Positions 48,113 to 62,590 of a DNA stretch of 64,000 nt are shown one piece after another; the stretch's first letter is position 1, and every line of letters begins with the position of its first letter. Below the pieces are notes generated by a model. The model was given only the letters and a program-made list of their open reading frames with translations. It made no database searches and was not told the DNA's origin. The position numbers and the translations under genes are program-made. The stretch comes from Alternaria dauci (lineage: Eukaryota; Ascomycota; Dothideomycetes; Pleosporales; Pleosporaceae): assembly GCF_042100115.1 (NCBI RefSeq), contig NC_091272.1:1984001-2048000 (forward strand), written 5' to 3'.

Positions 48113-48600
48113 TATTATAAGGTAATATAAAGGATCTCTCCTTAATATAGGTTATATAGTAAGAGACTATTAGGTAACTATATTAGAAGGTAAGGATTAA
48201 TATAGGGCGCTAATTAGGTAATTTAGCCTCCTACTAAGAACTAGCCTCCTACTAAGAAAAAGAAGCTAGTAGTATAAGGGAAGCTATATCCTCCTAAACC
48301 TCCCTTAGGAGTAAGTAATAGAGGGAAGCTAAGGAGGATAAGACCTAAGGTAATAGGTATAAGAATATATTAGATCTTATTATTATACTTATTATAGTTA
48401 ACTTAAATAGTTTATCTCTAGTATAGATTATTAACTAGTTATTCTATTATTTATAGAATTAGTAGTAATTATTTTTTAGTTATAATAATAACTCTTTTCT
48501 ACCTAATTATTCTATATCTTACCTTATAGACTATCGCCTAAGCCTAACTTACCTTAGTAAGGACTAAGCTTAGAGAAGTATAGTAAAACCCTATATAATA
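48113..48600 (+). repeat. 3' LTR of Gypsy 1
   Basis: 488 bp, directly after the polypurine tract ending at 48109. It retains a few G/C positions lost in the 5' LTR (for example GGGCGC near 48205), so the two LTRs were mutated independently. Confidence 0.85.
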
Positions 48601-49620
48601 ATACACCTTATAATATATAATTACGTTATAGGCGTTAAATAGCTATTCCTAGAGTTATAGATAGTACTTAATACTTAATATTAATATAGACGTAAAGTAC
48701 TAGTATACTAAGGATTAAATTAGCTTAAACTATAATAATCTTAAGCTTTATAGTATCTTAAGCCCCTTCTTAAATACCTACCTCTCCTCTCTTAACTTAT
48801 TAGATAATACTACTAAGAACTAATATAAAATTCTCTTCTATATAGATAGCCTATTTACTATACCTTTTATTTACCTAGGTAGTATTACTTTACTAGCTAG
48901 TACTAAGATAAATATAAAAGTAAAGTTATTTATTACTATAGAGTAGAATATTTATATTAAGAAGCTAAGTAATATAATAGTAGCTAGGGGTATACTTATA
49001 ATAAAGTAAGAGGTATATATTAAGATAGTTATAAGTAAGGACTATAATAAATAGCTATAGTAAGTCCTTAGCTAGCTTATCCCTATCTTATAATTATATT
49101 AAGTAGGTATAGCTAATAATTATACGTATAAGGTAGGTATTAATAAAGTAGTAAATAATTAATTTAATAATAATAATAATAATATAGGAGGCTTAGGATA
49201 TAGTATAATAGGACTTAGGTATATAGTAGCTATAGAGGAGTTTAGGTAATAGTACTACTAATATATAAGCTTTATAGCTACTTAAAAGGAATTATAATTA
49301 TAATCATAATTATAATTCTAACTATAACTATAACTATAATTATAATAGTAGTAGTATAACTTATACTCTTAAAATATAATTACTATAATATAATAGAGCT
49401 TCTTAATCTCTAAGTAGTATTAGTAGTAATTATAATAGTAGAGATATTAAGGTAGTATAGGGCGTAATATAGAGGATAGATAGAGAGGTATTATAGGTAA
49501 AAAGAGACTTCTAAATATACTAAGATAGTTTAGGCTTAGTTTTAAAATTTCTTAGTAATATAATATAAGATAATACTATAGGCCCTATCCCTAAGGCCTA
49601 GGGGGGATATACATACCTTA

Positions 49621-50645
49621 AGCTACTAATATAAGGCTTAAGCCTATATTATTTTATAAGAGAATTAGAAGAAAGCTAATACGCCTTCTACTATTATACT
49701 AGTATATAAAGTAAGTAAAGAGGCTTTCCTATAAGTACTCCCTCTACTCTATATTAAGGGGGTAGTAGAAAATAATTATTAATTATCTATTATTTATTTA
49801 TTTATTATTAAACCTTTATAGAACCTTTTATAAGTTTTTCTTTTAATAATATAGAATATACTTACTACTCTTCTTATAATAATTAATTACTTCTATCTAC
49901 TACCTACTTATAAGTACCTTACTAGCTATATAGAGGATAAAAATTTAATACTAAGATATTAATATCTTTATACACTCTAATACTTATATAAATAGTAAAG
50001 CTTATAGGGATACTATTTAACTTAGTAAAGAAGTAATTTTAATATTTAGCTAATACTACTAGTTATCCTATAAGGGGGTAGCTAAAACCCTATTATAATT
50101 AGATTCTCTAGAAGAGACTATTAGAAGCTATATTATACTATACTATTAAGTAACTCCTTAGACTAATATTACTTACTCTCTAAATAAGTACTATACCTAG
50201 GAAAAGAATTACCTATACTAATACTATAGATAGAAAATACTAATTTAATAGACTAGATAGTAACCCCCCTTAAATATAATATTAGATAGAAAATACTAAG
50301 CTAATAGACCTAAAGGGTAATACTACTAGTATAAATAGATATACTAGAGAAGTAATTAAGAGAGATAGTTAGTAGTTACTATAAGAGGTGTATATAAGAT
50401 ATACTACTTAAATTATTAAAGTATATATCTATTTTTCAGATATATTAATTATTTAGTTATATTAATTTAACTTAGTTTAAGAAGAACTAATCTATAAGTT
50501 CTTCTATATTATATAATATAAAGAAGAGCTAGAAGATTATTTAATACTAAAGTAACTTAGAATAGTAACTACTCTCTTTATTAATATCTAAGAACCCTTT
50601 AGAAGCTACTCTAGAAGCTTTATTAATAATAACTAGTACTAGTAG
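49621..50645. other. RIPed AT-rich DNA between retrosequence B and Gypsy 2b
   Basis: Unassigned AT-rich sequence with almost no CA/TG. GATAGAAAATACTAA occurs twice (about 50232 and 50285). No gene is readable. Confidence 0.45.
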
Positions 50646-51579
50646 TATAGTAGAGTATTTTATTACTAATTCTCTATTAGGAATAGGTGCTTAATATAGT
50701 AGGTAGGTATAGAAATATTAAAAGGAGTATATATTATAGTTAATTTTTTTTTCTATAGCTAAATACTATTTAGTTAGTTTCTATAGGGCCTCTTTTTCCT
50801 ATACTACCCCTAAGCCTAATAGTTCTTTAACTACTTATACTTCCTTTAGTTTCTCTACTATATCCCTCCCTTACTTAAGAAGAAGGCCTCCTCTTCTTTA
50901 ACTAGAATAACTTTTAGACTTACTACTATATAATAAAACCTATATATAACCCTAATAAGTAGACCTATAAATCCTAAACTAAATACTAAAGTCCTCCCTC
51001 CTAGTATAATTTACTAACTATTTATCTTTTACCTTCCTTTACTATATCCCCTAATTCCTATTATAATTTTAATTCTTCCCTACTATACTATCTTTATTCC
51101 CTTCCTCTTCCCTTATAGTTCTTAGGATAAACTACCTCTTCTTCTAATAGTCCTTTAAGATTTATTAGAAGTTACTTTATATTTAACTAAGTTCCTATAA
51201 CTATCTACTATTCTTTTTATCTAATTCTCTTTCTACTCTACTTAGCTAACCTCTATACTATCTAGAATACCTCCTCTTCCTTTAATAGTACTACTTAGAT
51301 TACTTTTTATATCCTAGGTATATTCTAAATATCCTTTAGTACTAGCTATAGGACCTACTTTTTCTATAAACCTTAATATTACTCTAGCTCTATTTACTAC
51401 TAAAAGCCCTTTAGTACCTAGGAACTAAATACTAAATAATAATAATATTACTTTTACTTACTTTTATTTACTTTACTTCTTCTTTCTCTCTACTACTTTA
51501 TTACTTTATTTATATTACTTTATTAGCTTTATTACTCTCTTACTATTTCTCTTAACTCTACTATACCTTTATTATAATA

Positions 51580-53645
51580 TCTTTTCTTACTATTAACTCC
51601 CTTAAGAAGCTAAAGCGCTTTTATATTTAGTATAATACTAGGCTACCTAAGGAGTAATCTACTACTACGTCTACACTGCCTAATTCCTCTACCTTACTTA
51701 CTTATACACCTCTACTAGCTATTACTAAGGATACTATTATAACTAAGAGGGTTTTAGCGTTAGGCTCTTATAGTAAATCTAATTCTATTTCTAATTCTTT
51801 ACTCTATCGCTTAGCTTTACTTATTTAAGATCTTAATAACTAATTTTAGGGAGAGTAGGACTCTAATAGCCTAGTCTTTAACTAGAATATTTAGGATCCT
51901 ATCTTTATAATATCTAGGGGTCTACCTATATCGCCTAAGAACACTTTAGTAATAGACTATAATATCCTAGATTTCCCCTCCCTTTACCTATTTTATTACT
52001 ACTATATAAAGCCTTCTTTAATTATTACTAGGGCTATCTTAGGGTAAGAATAGATAAGCGCTACTAATTAGGCTACTATTACCTAGCTCTTTAAGTAGGA
52101 TAATAATAAGGATACTTATAATTCTACCCTTATACCTATAGACTTAGTAAATATCCTTTAGGCTACACCTTCTCTTATCTAGCCTAATACTAGTAAAGCT
52201 AAACCTATCTCTCCTTTAAAGAGAGTAGTTCCTAGTAGTAGAGGTCCTATTAATCTTAAGCTCTTTACCTATCCTTCTTTTAATTCTAGTTATAATAAGG
52301 TTATTAAGTACTATAAGTTTTAAATTCTATTTATTATCTTTCTAAATATCCTTCTAATATCTTACCTTATATAGTTATTAATAATACTAATAAAGTCCTC
52401 TCTTATAATTAGATTAGATCCCTTTAGCTTTACTTCTAGAGACTTAGGTATACTAGTTTTACCCTTAGACCTTTACTCTTAGTATTTATAATTTACCCTA
52501 ATAATAAGTTTTTAGACTTTTAGGTTAACTCTAAGAGGCTATTTAATCTTTATCCTAAGTTTAGGACTATTAGTATATACTTCTACTTATCTAGCTCTAT
52601 AAAGTATACTATTATTAATTCTAATATTAAGGCTTTAATACTAAGTATTTATTAAGGTACTATTATAATTAATAGTATTAATAACCTTAATAATATTAGT
52701 TCTACGTATAGCTACTATAACTTTAACTATTATACTAAAGTTTATAGTATTTATATTACTATATATATTAATAGTAAACTATATAAGAATAGTATTTATA
52801 TTAATTACGTTTATAGTAGTACCTTAGATACCTATTCTTTCTACTATAAGTATCTAATTATCTTTTAGATAGCCTCTTCTTTTCTTCTCTATATATTTTA
52901 CTAATTTAAACTTTTTCTAGGTAACGTTCTTATTTATTATAGTATTACTTATATTAGTTAACTCTCTTCTATCCTTTCCTCTAATATCCTTAATACTCTT
53001 ACTTTACCTCTCCTTACTTATACTAGTACTAGTAAAGCTATAATACTTACTAAGAAACCCCTATTTACTTACTCTTCCTTTAGCTAAGTTAGTAAGAAGT
53101 CTACTACTAGCTATAGTCTTTATTTAAGCTAGTTAAATAAAGGTAAAGCTAGTAACTTTAAGCCTAAGCTTAGCTTAGATACTAATAGTATTATCTCTAA
53201 GGATTTAGCTCTTACTAAGCTACCTTTAGCTAAGGAGTTAAGTAATAACTAAGTTATTACTTTATCTAAGCTACCTAAGAAGGCTACTTATAAGATACCT
53301 ACTCCTCTTAAGTATACTATTACTTAAAAGCTAGTAATACTATTACTAATAAAGAAGAAGGCTCCTTATAAGAAGTCTTTTACTCTAGCTCCTCTAGCTT
53401 CTTCTAAAGCTTATTTAGTTTAGCGCTCTCTTTATAAGCTAACTATTAAGGCTCTAAAGGAGTAGGTTAAAAAGTATAAGAAGGCCTCTCCTTATAAATA
53501 TTTTCTTAGTAGCTAATATCTTATTAATATTAGTAGTCTTTATTATTATATAGAGTTAATTAATTCTACTCTTTAGCCTAAGGTTCCTATTATTAAGCTT
53601 ATTACTATAGTTAAGGATACCTCTATTACTAAGTTTAGTAGTAAT
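51580..53645 (+). pseudogene. Gypsy 2b accessory module, unit 1
   Basis: A plus-strand frame, antisense to this element's pol. It starts NSLKKLKRF at about 51597 and continues through ITKRVLALGSYSKS, TLVIDYNILDFPSLYL, NQATITQLFKQDNNKDTYNS (Gln codons now TAG) and LVQRSLYKLTIKALKE near 53415. Few stops other than TAG/TAA occur across about 650 codons, which argues that the sense strand is plus. No domain recognised. Confidence 0.42.
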
Positions 53646-54659
53646 AGTACTAGTTTCTAGTCTTTATTATATACTTCTCTAGGTTTTAGTAGTAAGTAGT
53701 TAACTAGTTATATTACTACTATTCTAATAGGCTTTTAGCTATAGTTCTTATAGAAATCTATATTTAACTATCTTATTTTACTTCTTATTCCTTTTAAAGA
53801 TATTAGTATTACTTCTAAACTTCTTCTTTATAAAGTATTTATACTACTCCTTCCCTTACTTAAGAAATTAAAGGTCCTATCTATCTTCTTTTATTTTTAT
53901 AAAAACCTAGTTTCTAAAGAGTATTTAGGAATATAGTAGACTAAAGGGCTAAGTAATTCTATATTTATAATAAGTTTTTAACCTTAGAGATTAGTAATAG
54001 CTATTTAATAGAGATTTATTCTTAAGCTATAGTTCTATCTTTTTTAATTCTAGTTTATAGACTTCTTAGGGTAGTTCTTAGGACTTTAAATTTATTTCTT
54101 TCTATTCTAAGTATATTTTAGTAAAGTACTTTAGATATCTTATCTTTTCTAAATTATATCTAAGGTTATTAGATATAGTTCTCCCTTAGGTAGTTAGGTT
54201 CTACTAACTATCTAGTTAGGTTTATCCCTTATTTAGGTTAAGTACTCTTTAACCTTAAATTATATTCTAGTATATATTCCTAGTTCCTTATACTATATAG
54301 ATTAGATTATTTCCTATATCTTAAGTATATTTTTAGACTTATCTATACCTTATAATATACCTTACTATTATTTTAGTATTATACTATCCCTTACCTTAAA
54401 AGTAAGTCTATTACCTTAGTTATAATAAGCCTTTAGATAGTAAATAGTTAAAGTCTTTTCTATAATAATAATACTAGTCTATCTATTCTTTATTACCTTT
54501 ATCTCTTTTTTCTACTCTTCTTTACTACTTTAAACTTCCTCTTCTCTCTACTCTCTAACTCTTTCTTTATATCCTTATTATTTATATATACTTTATAATA
54601 ATATCTACTCCTCCTTATAATAATACTTTACCTACTTAACCTACTACTACTATAAGTTA

Positions 54660-56578
54660 TAGCGCGCTTAGTTTTTAGTTATATATTAATTCTTACCTTA
54701 TACTACTTTTCCTTTCCTTATCCTTAGTTTTAGCTACTAATATTATTATAACTAAGAGGGCTTTAGTATTAGGCTCTAATAGTAAGTTTAGTCCTTATCT
54801 ATATTCCTTTATATATTATTCTACTTTACTTACTTAAGATTTAAATAATACTTTATAAGGCTTAGAGGATAATAGCTATAAGATTACTAACTAGGATTTT
54901 ATTAATTTAGACTTTAATATAGATAACTAGTCTCCTCCCCTACTACCTAAGAATACTTTAGTAATAGACTATAATATCTTAAATTCCCTCTTACTTTACC
55001 TATCTTACTACTACTATATAAAGCCTTCCTTAATTATTACTAGCACTATCTTAGGGTAAGAATAAGTAAGTACTCCTAATTAGGCTATTATTACTTAGCT
55101 CTTTAAGTAAGATAATAATAAAGATACTTATAATTCTACTTCTATACCTCTTAACCTAGTAAATATCCTTTAAACTATACCTTCTACTATTATTAATACT
55201 TACTACTTAAGATTTATCCTTAGTCCTACTAGGGATTAGGTTACTAATCTTTAGGTACCTCCTCTATTATATTCCTTTATATCTATTACTATAGAGTTTA
55301 GTAAGTTAAACCTTCTTTTTTAGGTCTACTAAAATATTATTCTAATATTCTAATATTATAGTTAAGAATAACTCTAATAAAGAGATTACTCTAATATAGC
55401 TAGTAGGCCTCTTTAAGTACTTCTAGTTAATTTACCTTACTAGTTATTTTCTTAGTCCTATCCTTTATACTACTTTTCTTCCTTCTTTTAATAATACTAC
55501 TCCTTCTACTTACCTAATAGGCCTTTAGCTCTTTATTATAGATAGTATTACTATTAATAAGTTCTTTTAGTTATCTAGTAGTTAGAAGCACTATATCTTT
55601 AAGCCTTACCTAGTAGCTTTAATCTACTAGTATCTAGAGACTATCTATACTTATACTAATACTTATAGCGCTAACTCTAAGTTTAGTAGTATTATAGAGA
55701 TATATAGTAATTATAAGAAGGGGTTAAAGTCTAAACCCTTTAGTACCTATACTACCTCTATTATTAATAACCTCTTATTTCTAAATAGGACTTATATAAA
55801 CTACTATACCTTAGGCGCTAAGGCGTCTTATTCTATAACTTATAAGTACTTAATTCCCTCTTAGATACCCTCTTCTACTATTCTATATAATAATTACTAA
55901 CTCTATATATATTAGGTTATTCTTATATATATAGTAATATATCTTCTATATCTACTATCTCTATACCTACCCTATTTTATATATTACCTTTACTCTTCTT
56001 TTATATTACTTACTTTACTAATTTTATTACTAAGCCTCTAAACGCTCTTAAGTTATACTATAAGAGGAGCGTAGCTTAGGTAACTTTAATAACTAAAGAG
56101 CCTAATCCTAATAATATTAAGTTTAATCCTAAGAAGTATATTAGTTATCTTAACCTTAATATTAAGCTTATAAGTAATTAGTAGAAGGACTTTTAGGTAA
56201 AGGATCTTTAGTACTAAATTAATAAGCTAAATACTAGTAAGACCTCTTTATTATCTAAGTTACTAGTTAAGGCTAACTATAAGACACCTTCTCTTTATAA
56301 GTATATTACCTCCTAAGCTCTAGTAATACTATTACTAATAAAGAAAAAGGCCCTATATATAAAGTCTTCTATTCTAGTACTTAAGACTTCTTCTAAAGGT
56401 TATTTAGTTTAGCGCTTAACTTATAAGCTAACTATTAAGGCTTCTAAGAAGTTAGGGGTTCTTACTAATAATAGTATTTTTAATAATAATAATTCTAAAG
56501 ATATTTATTATTATATTCTTAGTAAGAGTAAAGAGTTTAATAAGCCTTTACTATCTAAGAAGGTTAGACGTAGTTAAT
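54660..56578 (+). pseudogene. Gypsy 2b accessory module, unit 2
   Basis: A diverged duplicate of the unit at 51580-53645 in the same direction (ITKRALVLGSNSK near 54755; AITQLFKQDNNKDTYNS-like near 55080; LVQRLTYKLTIKASKK near 56405), ending KKVRRS at about 56575. Shared with copy a, so the duplication predates the two insertions. Confidence 0.42.
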
Positions 56579-59439
56579 CTACTATTACTAGTATTAGTCT
56601 TATTCTAGATAGTACTATAACTAATTATAATAAATATAAAATCTTCTCTTAATTCTCTTTTCTATACTTTAAGGGGTATACTTAAACTTAGTTTAAGGGT
56701 TTCTTAGTAAACTTCCTTTACTATCCTCTCCTCCTCCCTACTATTCTTCTATATAATAGTAATAGTTTAATAATAGTATTATTACTACTTTCTTACTTTA
56801 GTAGTAGTTAGTCTTCTTAAACCTAGAGGACTAGTATCTAATAACTATTTTATAACTAGATAAGAACACCTAATAGTTATTTAGGTTAAACCCTAGCTTC
56901 TATTATAGTATAACTACTATTATATAGCTTAGTTTAGATTCTATCCTTATAAGATCTTTATATTCTTATTAATTAATATCTTAGATTTCCTAGAGTTAGT
57001 ATAACTAAGAACTACGTCTCTTACTAGTAACTAATTTATTACTTAATTCTAGAATATCCTATCTATACTATAGTTTCTTAGTTTTAATATTATCCTTATT
57101 ACTAGATAAATTATTACCTATATTAGCTTAATTATCTATAGTCTATTCTTATTAAGTGCGGAGTTAAGAGTTAATTTCTTCTAAATTAATAATTATGTGT
57201 TAGTAAAAGATCTTTAGCTAATTACTAAGTATATAACTATAGAATTTAGTACTATCTAATTCCTTTAGTTAGTACTATCTTTTTTACTAGTATTCTTAAT
57301 ACGAAATAGACCTTTCTACTTAGGGAGAAATTTTATAAGTATTAATCTATTACTATTATAGAATAAGTCTTATAGTAGTACTAAGTTACTAATTAAAAGG
57401 TGCTTAGACCTAAGTACCTTAGAGTTATTAAAATAGTCTTTATTCTTATAGCGTAATTAGATAGTCTAATTAATAGCTTTTTAGAATTACTTATCTCTTC
57501 TATTAAATTACCTAGCTCTTATAGTAAGGAGTATTACTATATTATTAACTTCTTCTTATGGTAGTATCTACTATATAAGTATTAATAGCTTAATTAAGAG
57601 TATATATTATTTACTATATACTAGGAATACTAGAGTTTTATTTATAGTATACTTAATAGTTATTTAATCTACCTAAAGGATATTAGGTAGGTTATCTACC
57701 TAGTTCCCTAGAAGCTTCTTTAGGGTAGCTACTATAGGAGTATAACCTTATTTAATTAGACCCTAACCTTAGGGGTAGTATACGCTAGAGGTAATTTAAT
57801 TAATCCCCTATTAGCTTTAGAGGTCCTTAATAAGTCCCTTATTCTTTAGGCTACTATCTATTAATATTTTAAGTAGTAATCCCTATTAGTAGAAGATATT
57901 ATACTAAAGGAACTTTAGTATACTTTTTAAGTTATTCTTAGCTAGCGCTTTAGTCTCTACCTATTATAAGATATAATTATACGCTACTACTAAGAACTTC
58001 TTACTATTACGCTTAGGTAGTATATATATAATATTAATAGTAATCTATCTAAATAGGATATTAGGTAGCTTTATTAGCTATAACTCCTCTTATACTATTA
58101 CTAACGCGTATAATTAATACTTAGTATAGGATTAGATATACTTCTTAACTTACTTATATTATCCTTTCTAGTAGTATCTTACTTATACTTTCCTCTATAT
58201 CCCTTCCTTACCTTAGTAGCTAGACTTCTTATAGAGTAACTAAATAATCCTTAGCTAATCTTTTAAGTTATCTATAACCCTATATAAAGGTCTTCTACTT
58301 ATAGGTATTATAAATAGATAGTACTCTCTAACTATTATTTAAAGAGCCTTTTTCTTAAACTTATAGAACTTAGCTAGGGAGAGGTATTCTAAGCGCTTAT
58401 AGAATAGGAGCTAAGCTATAATAGCTTATAACTTCTTATTATAACCTTCTATTAATAGTTATTTATTAATTAAAAGGTCTATATTATAAATACTATACTA
58501 GAGTACTAGTACTTCCTTAAAGGTAAGCTAAACTATATTTAAGTGTATATTAATAAAGTCTTCTATATCCTCTTCTAGCTCTTCTAGTAGTTCCTAGCCT
58601 TTTAGCTCTAGTCTTCTTAATAGTGTATTAGCTATAACGTTTTTCTTACCTATAATATAAATAATATTAAAGTCCTATATATTAAGGAGGGCTAGCTATT
58701 ATATAAATAGGGCTCCTAGTAGGTTAGTAGTACTATATTATAGCTATATAATAAGTATCTTTATATTAGTTTCTACTATAAATCGTACCTTATAGATATA
58801 TAATTAAAACTTCTTTAAGGTAAGTAGTAGCGCCTTATACTTATATTTACTAGAGTCTTAGTTTTACTCTATTATTAACTAAACTCTACTTTTAAATAAG
58901 ATTAGGTACTAATAGCTATTTAGACTAACTTATATAATAACTATACCTTAACCTTTCTTACTTCTATTAACTATAAGGATAATTTATTATAAGGGTTTAC
59001 TATAGTTAATAGATACTAATATAAGGGTAGAAGTAAACGCCTTTTTAAGGTACTCTATAGCTTACTTCTCTTTATTAGTCTACTTAAAGGGTACGTTTTT
59101 ACATAGTAGCTTAAAGAGAAGAGCTACTATAATAGTAAAGCTAAGTACCTATACTCTATAATAGATATATATACTAATAAATATATAGACTTCTTTAGTA
59201 TTATAGTATTTAGGCTAGTTAGTAATCTTTTCTACTTTCTTCTTATTTAGGTAAAGTCCCTTCTTATTAATATAGTATCTAACTACTATTATAGAAGGGT
59301 AGTAGAAATCTAACTTATACCTAGATATAGTAGCTCTAGTATATTTAATATCTATTAATACCTTTTTAATATTTAAAAGGTGTTTAGCTATAAATTTTTA
59401 AAAACCTAGCTTTACTTCCTTATTATTATACCTTATCTT

Positions 59440-59490
59440 TAGCCCCTTAATATAGACGTTATCTAAGTATAATATATAGTAATTAGGGAT
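59440..59490 (-). pseudogene. Gypsy 2b reverse transcriptase catalytic box
   Basis: The reverse complement of this stretch reads YLDNVYIKG-like, the counterpart of the 38391 box in copy a. The second Asp is changed to Asn by a RIP-type G>A. Confidence 0.6.
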
Positions 59491-62400
59491 ATACTCTCTA
59501 TAGATCTTAGTTATAACTTTTATAAACTTAGCTACTAAGTTTATAATACCTATTAGTAAAGTATACTATTATATAAGGCCTAGTAGGGTAAAGAAAGCTA
59601 TTATATCTCTTAAGTCCTTATAGAGTTTAACTTAATTATACTTAAAGAAGAAGTCTAAGAGACTTATAACTATATACTTAGTAAACTCTTCTAAAAACTT
59701 ATTAGGATAAGGAAGTAAGTTAATATCTTTTATTATAACTCTATTAAGTTTCTAAGTATTATTAATAAGCTAATAGCCTTTATCCTTCTTTACTACTAAG
59801 AACTAAGGATTATAGTATTAGCTCTTATAAAGCTCTAGTATACCCCTATTAATATAATCTTAGATTATTTTAATAACTACCTAATAAAGCTTTTATAAGA
59901 CTAGGAACTAATCTACCCTCTAAGCTTAGTATAGTACTATATTAATAATAAATAAGGGGATAATATCTCTACTAACTTATCTAAATTTATAGAAGTCCTA
60001 AGCTAGTACTTACTCTCTTTAGTAAAGGACTTCTAGAAGTATTTCCCTTTCCTTTAGCTAGAGTTCTAGGGATGTTTTTATCTCTAAAATACGTTTAGGC
60101 GTAATATAGGTACCTCTTAAGAATAGTATATAGTAAGGCTTAAAGTACTAGTAAAAGGGAGCTATATTACTATTACTATTTAGTACTTATTTTATAGCTA
60201 CCCTTTCTTTCTAATTAAGTCTTCCTTTAATATCGCGTACTAGTTAGCCTAAGTTATTAATAGGTTTAACCCTAACTCTCTTTTACTTATATATATTATT
60301 AATCTAAATATTATCTAGCCTAAATATAGTATTAGCCTAACTAGGAGGTATAGGACCTACTATTATAACCTTAATAAGTATTAGCTTACCCTTATCTACT
60401 TCTATAAGGCTTTATTACTAAAATATATCCTCTATATCCTTAGTAGTATTTTCTTTATATACTTATTATAATACTTCTTCTAGTACTTAATCTAATAGCT
60501 ATTTATAACTATCTATTATAATAATATAAAGTCCTTCTCTATCTTTTATAATAATACTACTATTAATACCTTTACCTATAGAGTTACTATTCTCTTATAA
60601 AAGGTAATATTACTACTTCTTCCTCTCCTACTTACCTTTTTAGTTCTTCTACTTACTTATAAATTTTATCCTTAGCTAACTACCCTTTAGCTCTTCTTCT
60701 AAGTTTATTCTTACCTCTATTACTCTTATTATACTAAATACTACTTTACCTTCTAGCCTTTTAGTAGATTAATAGAGTAGAGTACTAGTCTTTATACTCT
60801 TATTCCTTTTCCTAAGATAGGTCTAGTATAGAGGTTAGGTTTAGATAGTTAATTACTCTTAGTATATATAAACTTAGTATTATATTAGCTATTAATACTA
60901 AAGATATAATAGTACGTTAGCCTATTAGTTATATACTTAATCCTTACCTAAATATCTATTAGAAATAGATTACCTAATATAATTAGATTAGTATAGGTTT
61001 CTACTATAAAGAAGTTTATTTAGACTTTAACTTACCTTATAATAATAGGGACTCCTTAGATAATCCCTATAAAGTTTACTATACTACTATTAGTAGTAAT
61101 TATCTAGGCGGCCCTTATACTTCCTAGGAGTAAGGTTATTAGTAGTATAGCTTTTTTAGCTAATTCTCTCTTAATTATATTAAGCTCTACTCCTAAATTA
61201 AGTAGTATAAGAAATAAATTACCTTAGATATTAATTAGTACTTTTAGGTAGTCTTATTAAAGGTATTTAATACTTATTACCCTATTATATAGCCTTTAAT
61301 TATCTCTTAGATAGTTATAGTTATCTTCTTCTATATTATTAGGCTTAGTACTAGTAATAATATTTTCTTAAATATAATTAATCTTTAAGTCTATTTAGTA
61401 TTCTACTTTAATACCCTAGTAGTTAATAACCTAGCCTTCTTAGGATTCTACTAGGACGTAGTTAGGGAGTATATTTACTAAGTAGAGTATATTAATATTA
61501 CCTCCTAAATAGCGCTTAGGTAGGTCTTATATTAAATAGTCCTTATTAACTATTAAGTTAATTTTAAATAGGTTTAGCTCCTTTAATATATAGCTTACGT
61601 TAAATAGGCTTTTATATACCTTTAGTATATTACCTAGAAAGGTACTAATTTAGAGAGGTATTATTATATTTAGGATACTCTTAATAACTAATTATATATT
61701 AAGCTCTAACTTATCTATAATCTTCTTCTTTTATAGTTACTAGTTATTATTATCTCTTTTACTATCTACTACCTCTTTCTAATAGTTATTAATATTAGTA
61801 TCCTAGTCTATTATATTATTAGTTTCTTTAAACTATACTATCCTATCCTTATTAATATTCCTATTACTTAAAAGGTATTTAGATTAGCTCTTATAACCTT
61901 TTAGGTATAGAATATACTTATTACTTAGTTTTTATAAGATTACTTTCTACGTTAGTTTCTATACTTTAGACTTATTATAGCTAGAGTAGGATTTCTATTC
62001 TACTATTATATATATTATTATAGTAGAAGTAACTATATTATTATTATATTTACTAAAGGTAGTTAGCTATAGCCTAAAGTCTAACTCGTCTTTAGTAAAG
62101 ATACTAAATAATTTCTAATATTAGTCTACTTTATCTTCTTAAAGGCTTTTAGTAGAATTAGGGATTAGCTATACTAAGATAGTATTATTTTCTACTATTA
62201 CTATAGGGGGTTTTTCCTTAAATAGCGCTATAATAGTTAGTAAGTTAATATCTTATTTAAGCTACCTCTTTTTAATCTAAGCTAAAAGATTCTTAGCCTA
62301 GAGCTATTAGCTAAGATTAAGTACTCTACTTTATAAGTTTTCTTCTATTCCTTACTAGAGTATAGATTACTTATTAAGGTATACTTAACCTTTATCTATA

Positions 62401-62590
62401 AATACTTATAGTATAAGGTAATTATTCTTATAGTAACTAGGTTTATTATATACTTAGTAGTTTATAGCTACATTAAAGGACTATATTTAGTTCTTACCTT
62501 AACTATACTAAGAGTTATAGTTTTAGTAACCTTAGGTATTAGTAGTATATAATTAGTTATTATAAGTCTAATAACCCTTCTATTAATACC

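Larger units (their letters stand above)
27202..48600 (+). mobile_element. Gypsy LTR retrotransposon 1 (about 7.2 kb before nesting), RIPed
   Basis: Two 488-bp LTRs (27202-27689 and 48113-48600) start TATTATAAGG and end CCTATATAATA, TG...CA ends after RIP. The 3' LTR is preceded by an AAGAGGGGGG polypurine tract (48098-48109). Removing the nested element (33020-47208 plus a 4-bp duplication) leaves about 7.2 kb, a normal Gypsy size. pol motifs are readable on the plus strand in the left part (see separate entry). The LTR target duplication could not be defined exactly because both flanks are mutated. Confidence 0.85.
26787..49606 (-). mobile_element. Retrosequence family, copy B, split by a Gypsy element
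   Basis: The two parts 26787-27201 and 48601-49606 together make about 1.42 kb, the reverse complement of copy A without its miniature LTR insertion. The outer borders are ATATATATACCCTA (26773-26786) and ATATACATACCTTA (49607-49620). These are a 14-bp target duplication differing only by C/T. Like copy A, it lacks the 54-bp intron-like segment present in copy C. The Gypsy element 27202-48600 lies inside it. Confidence 0.65.
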
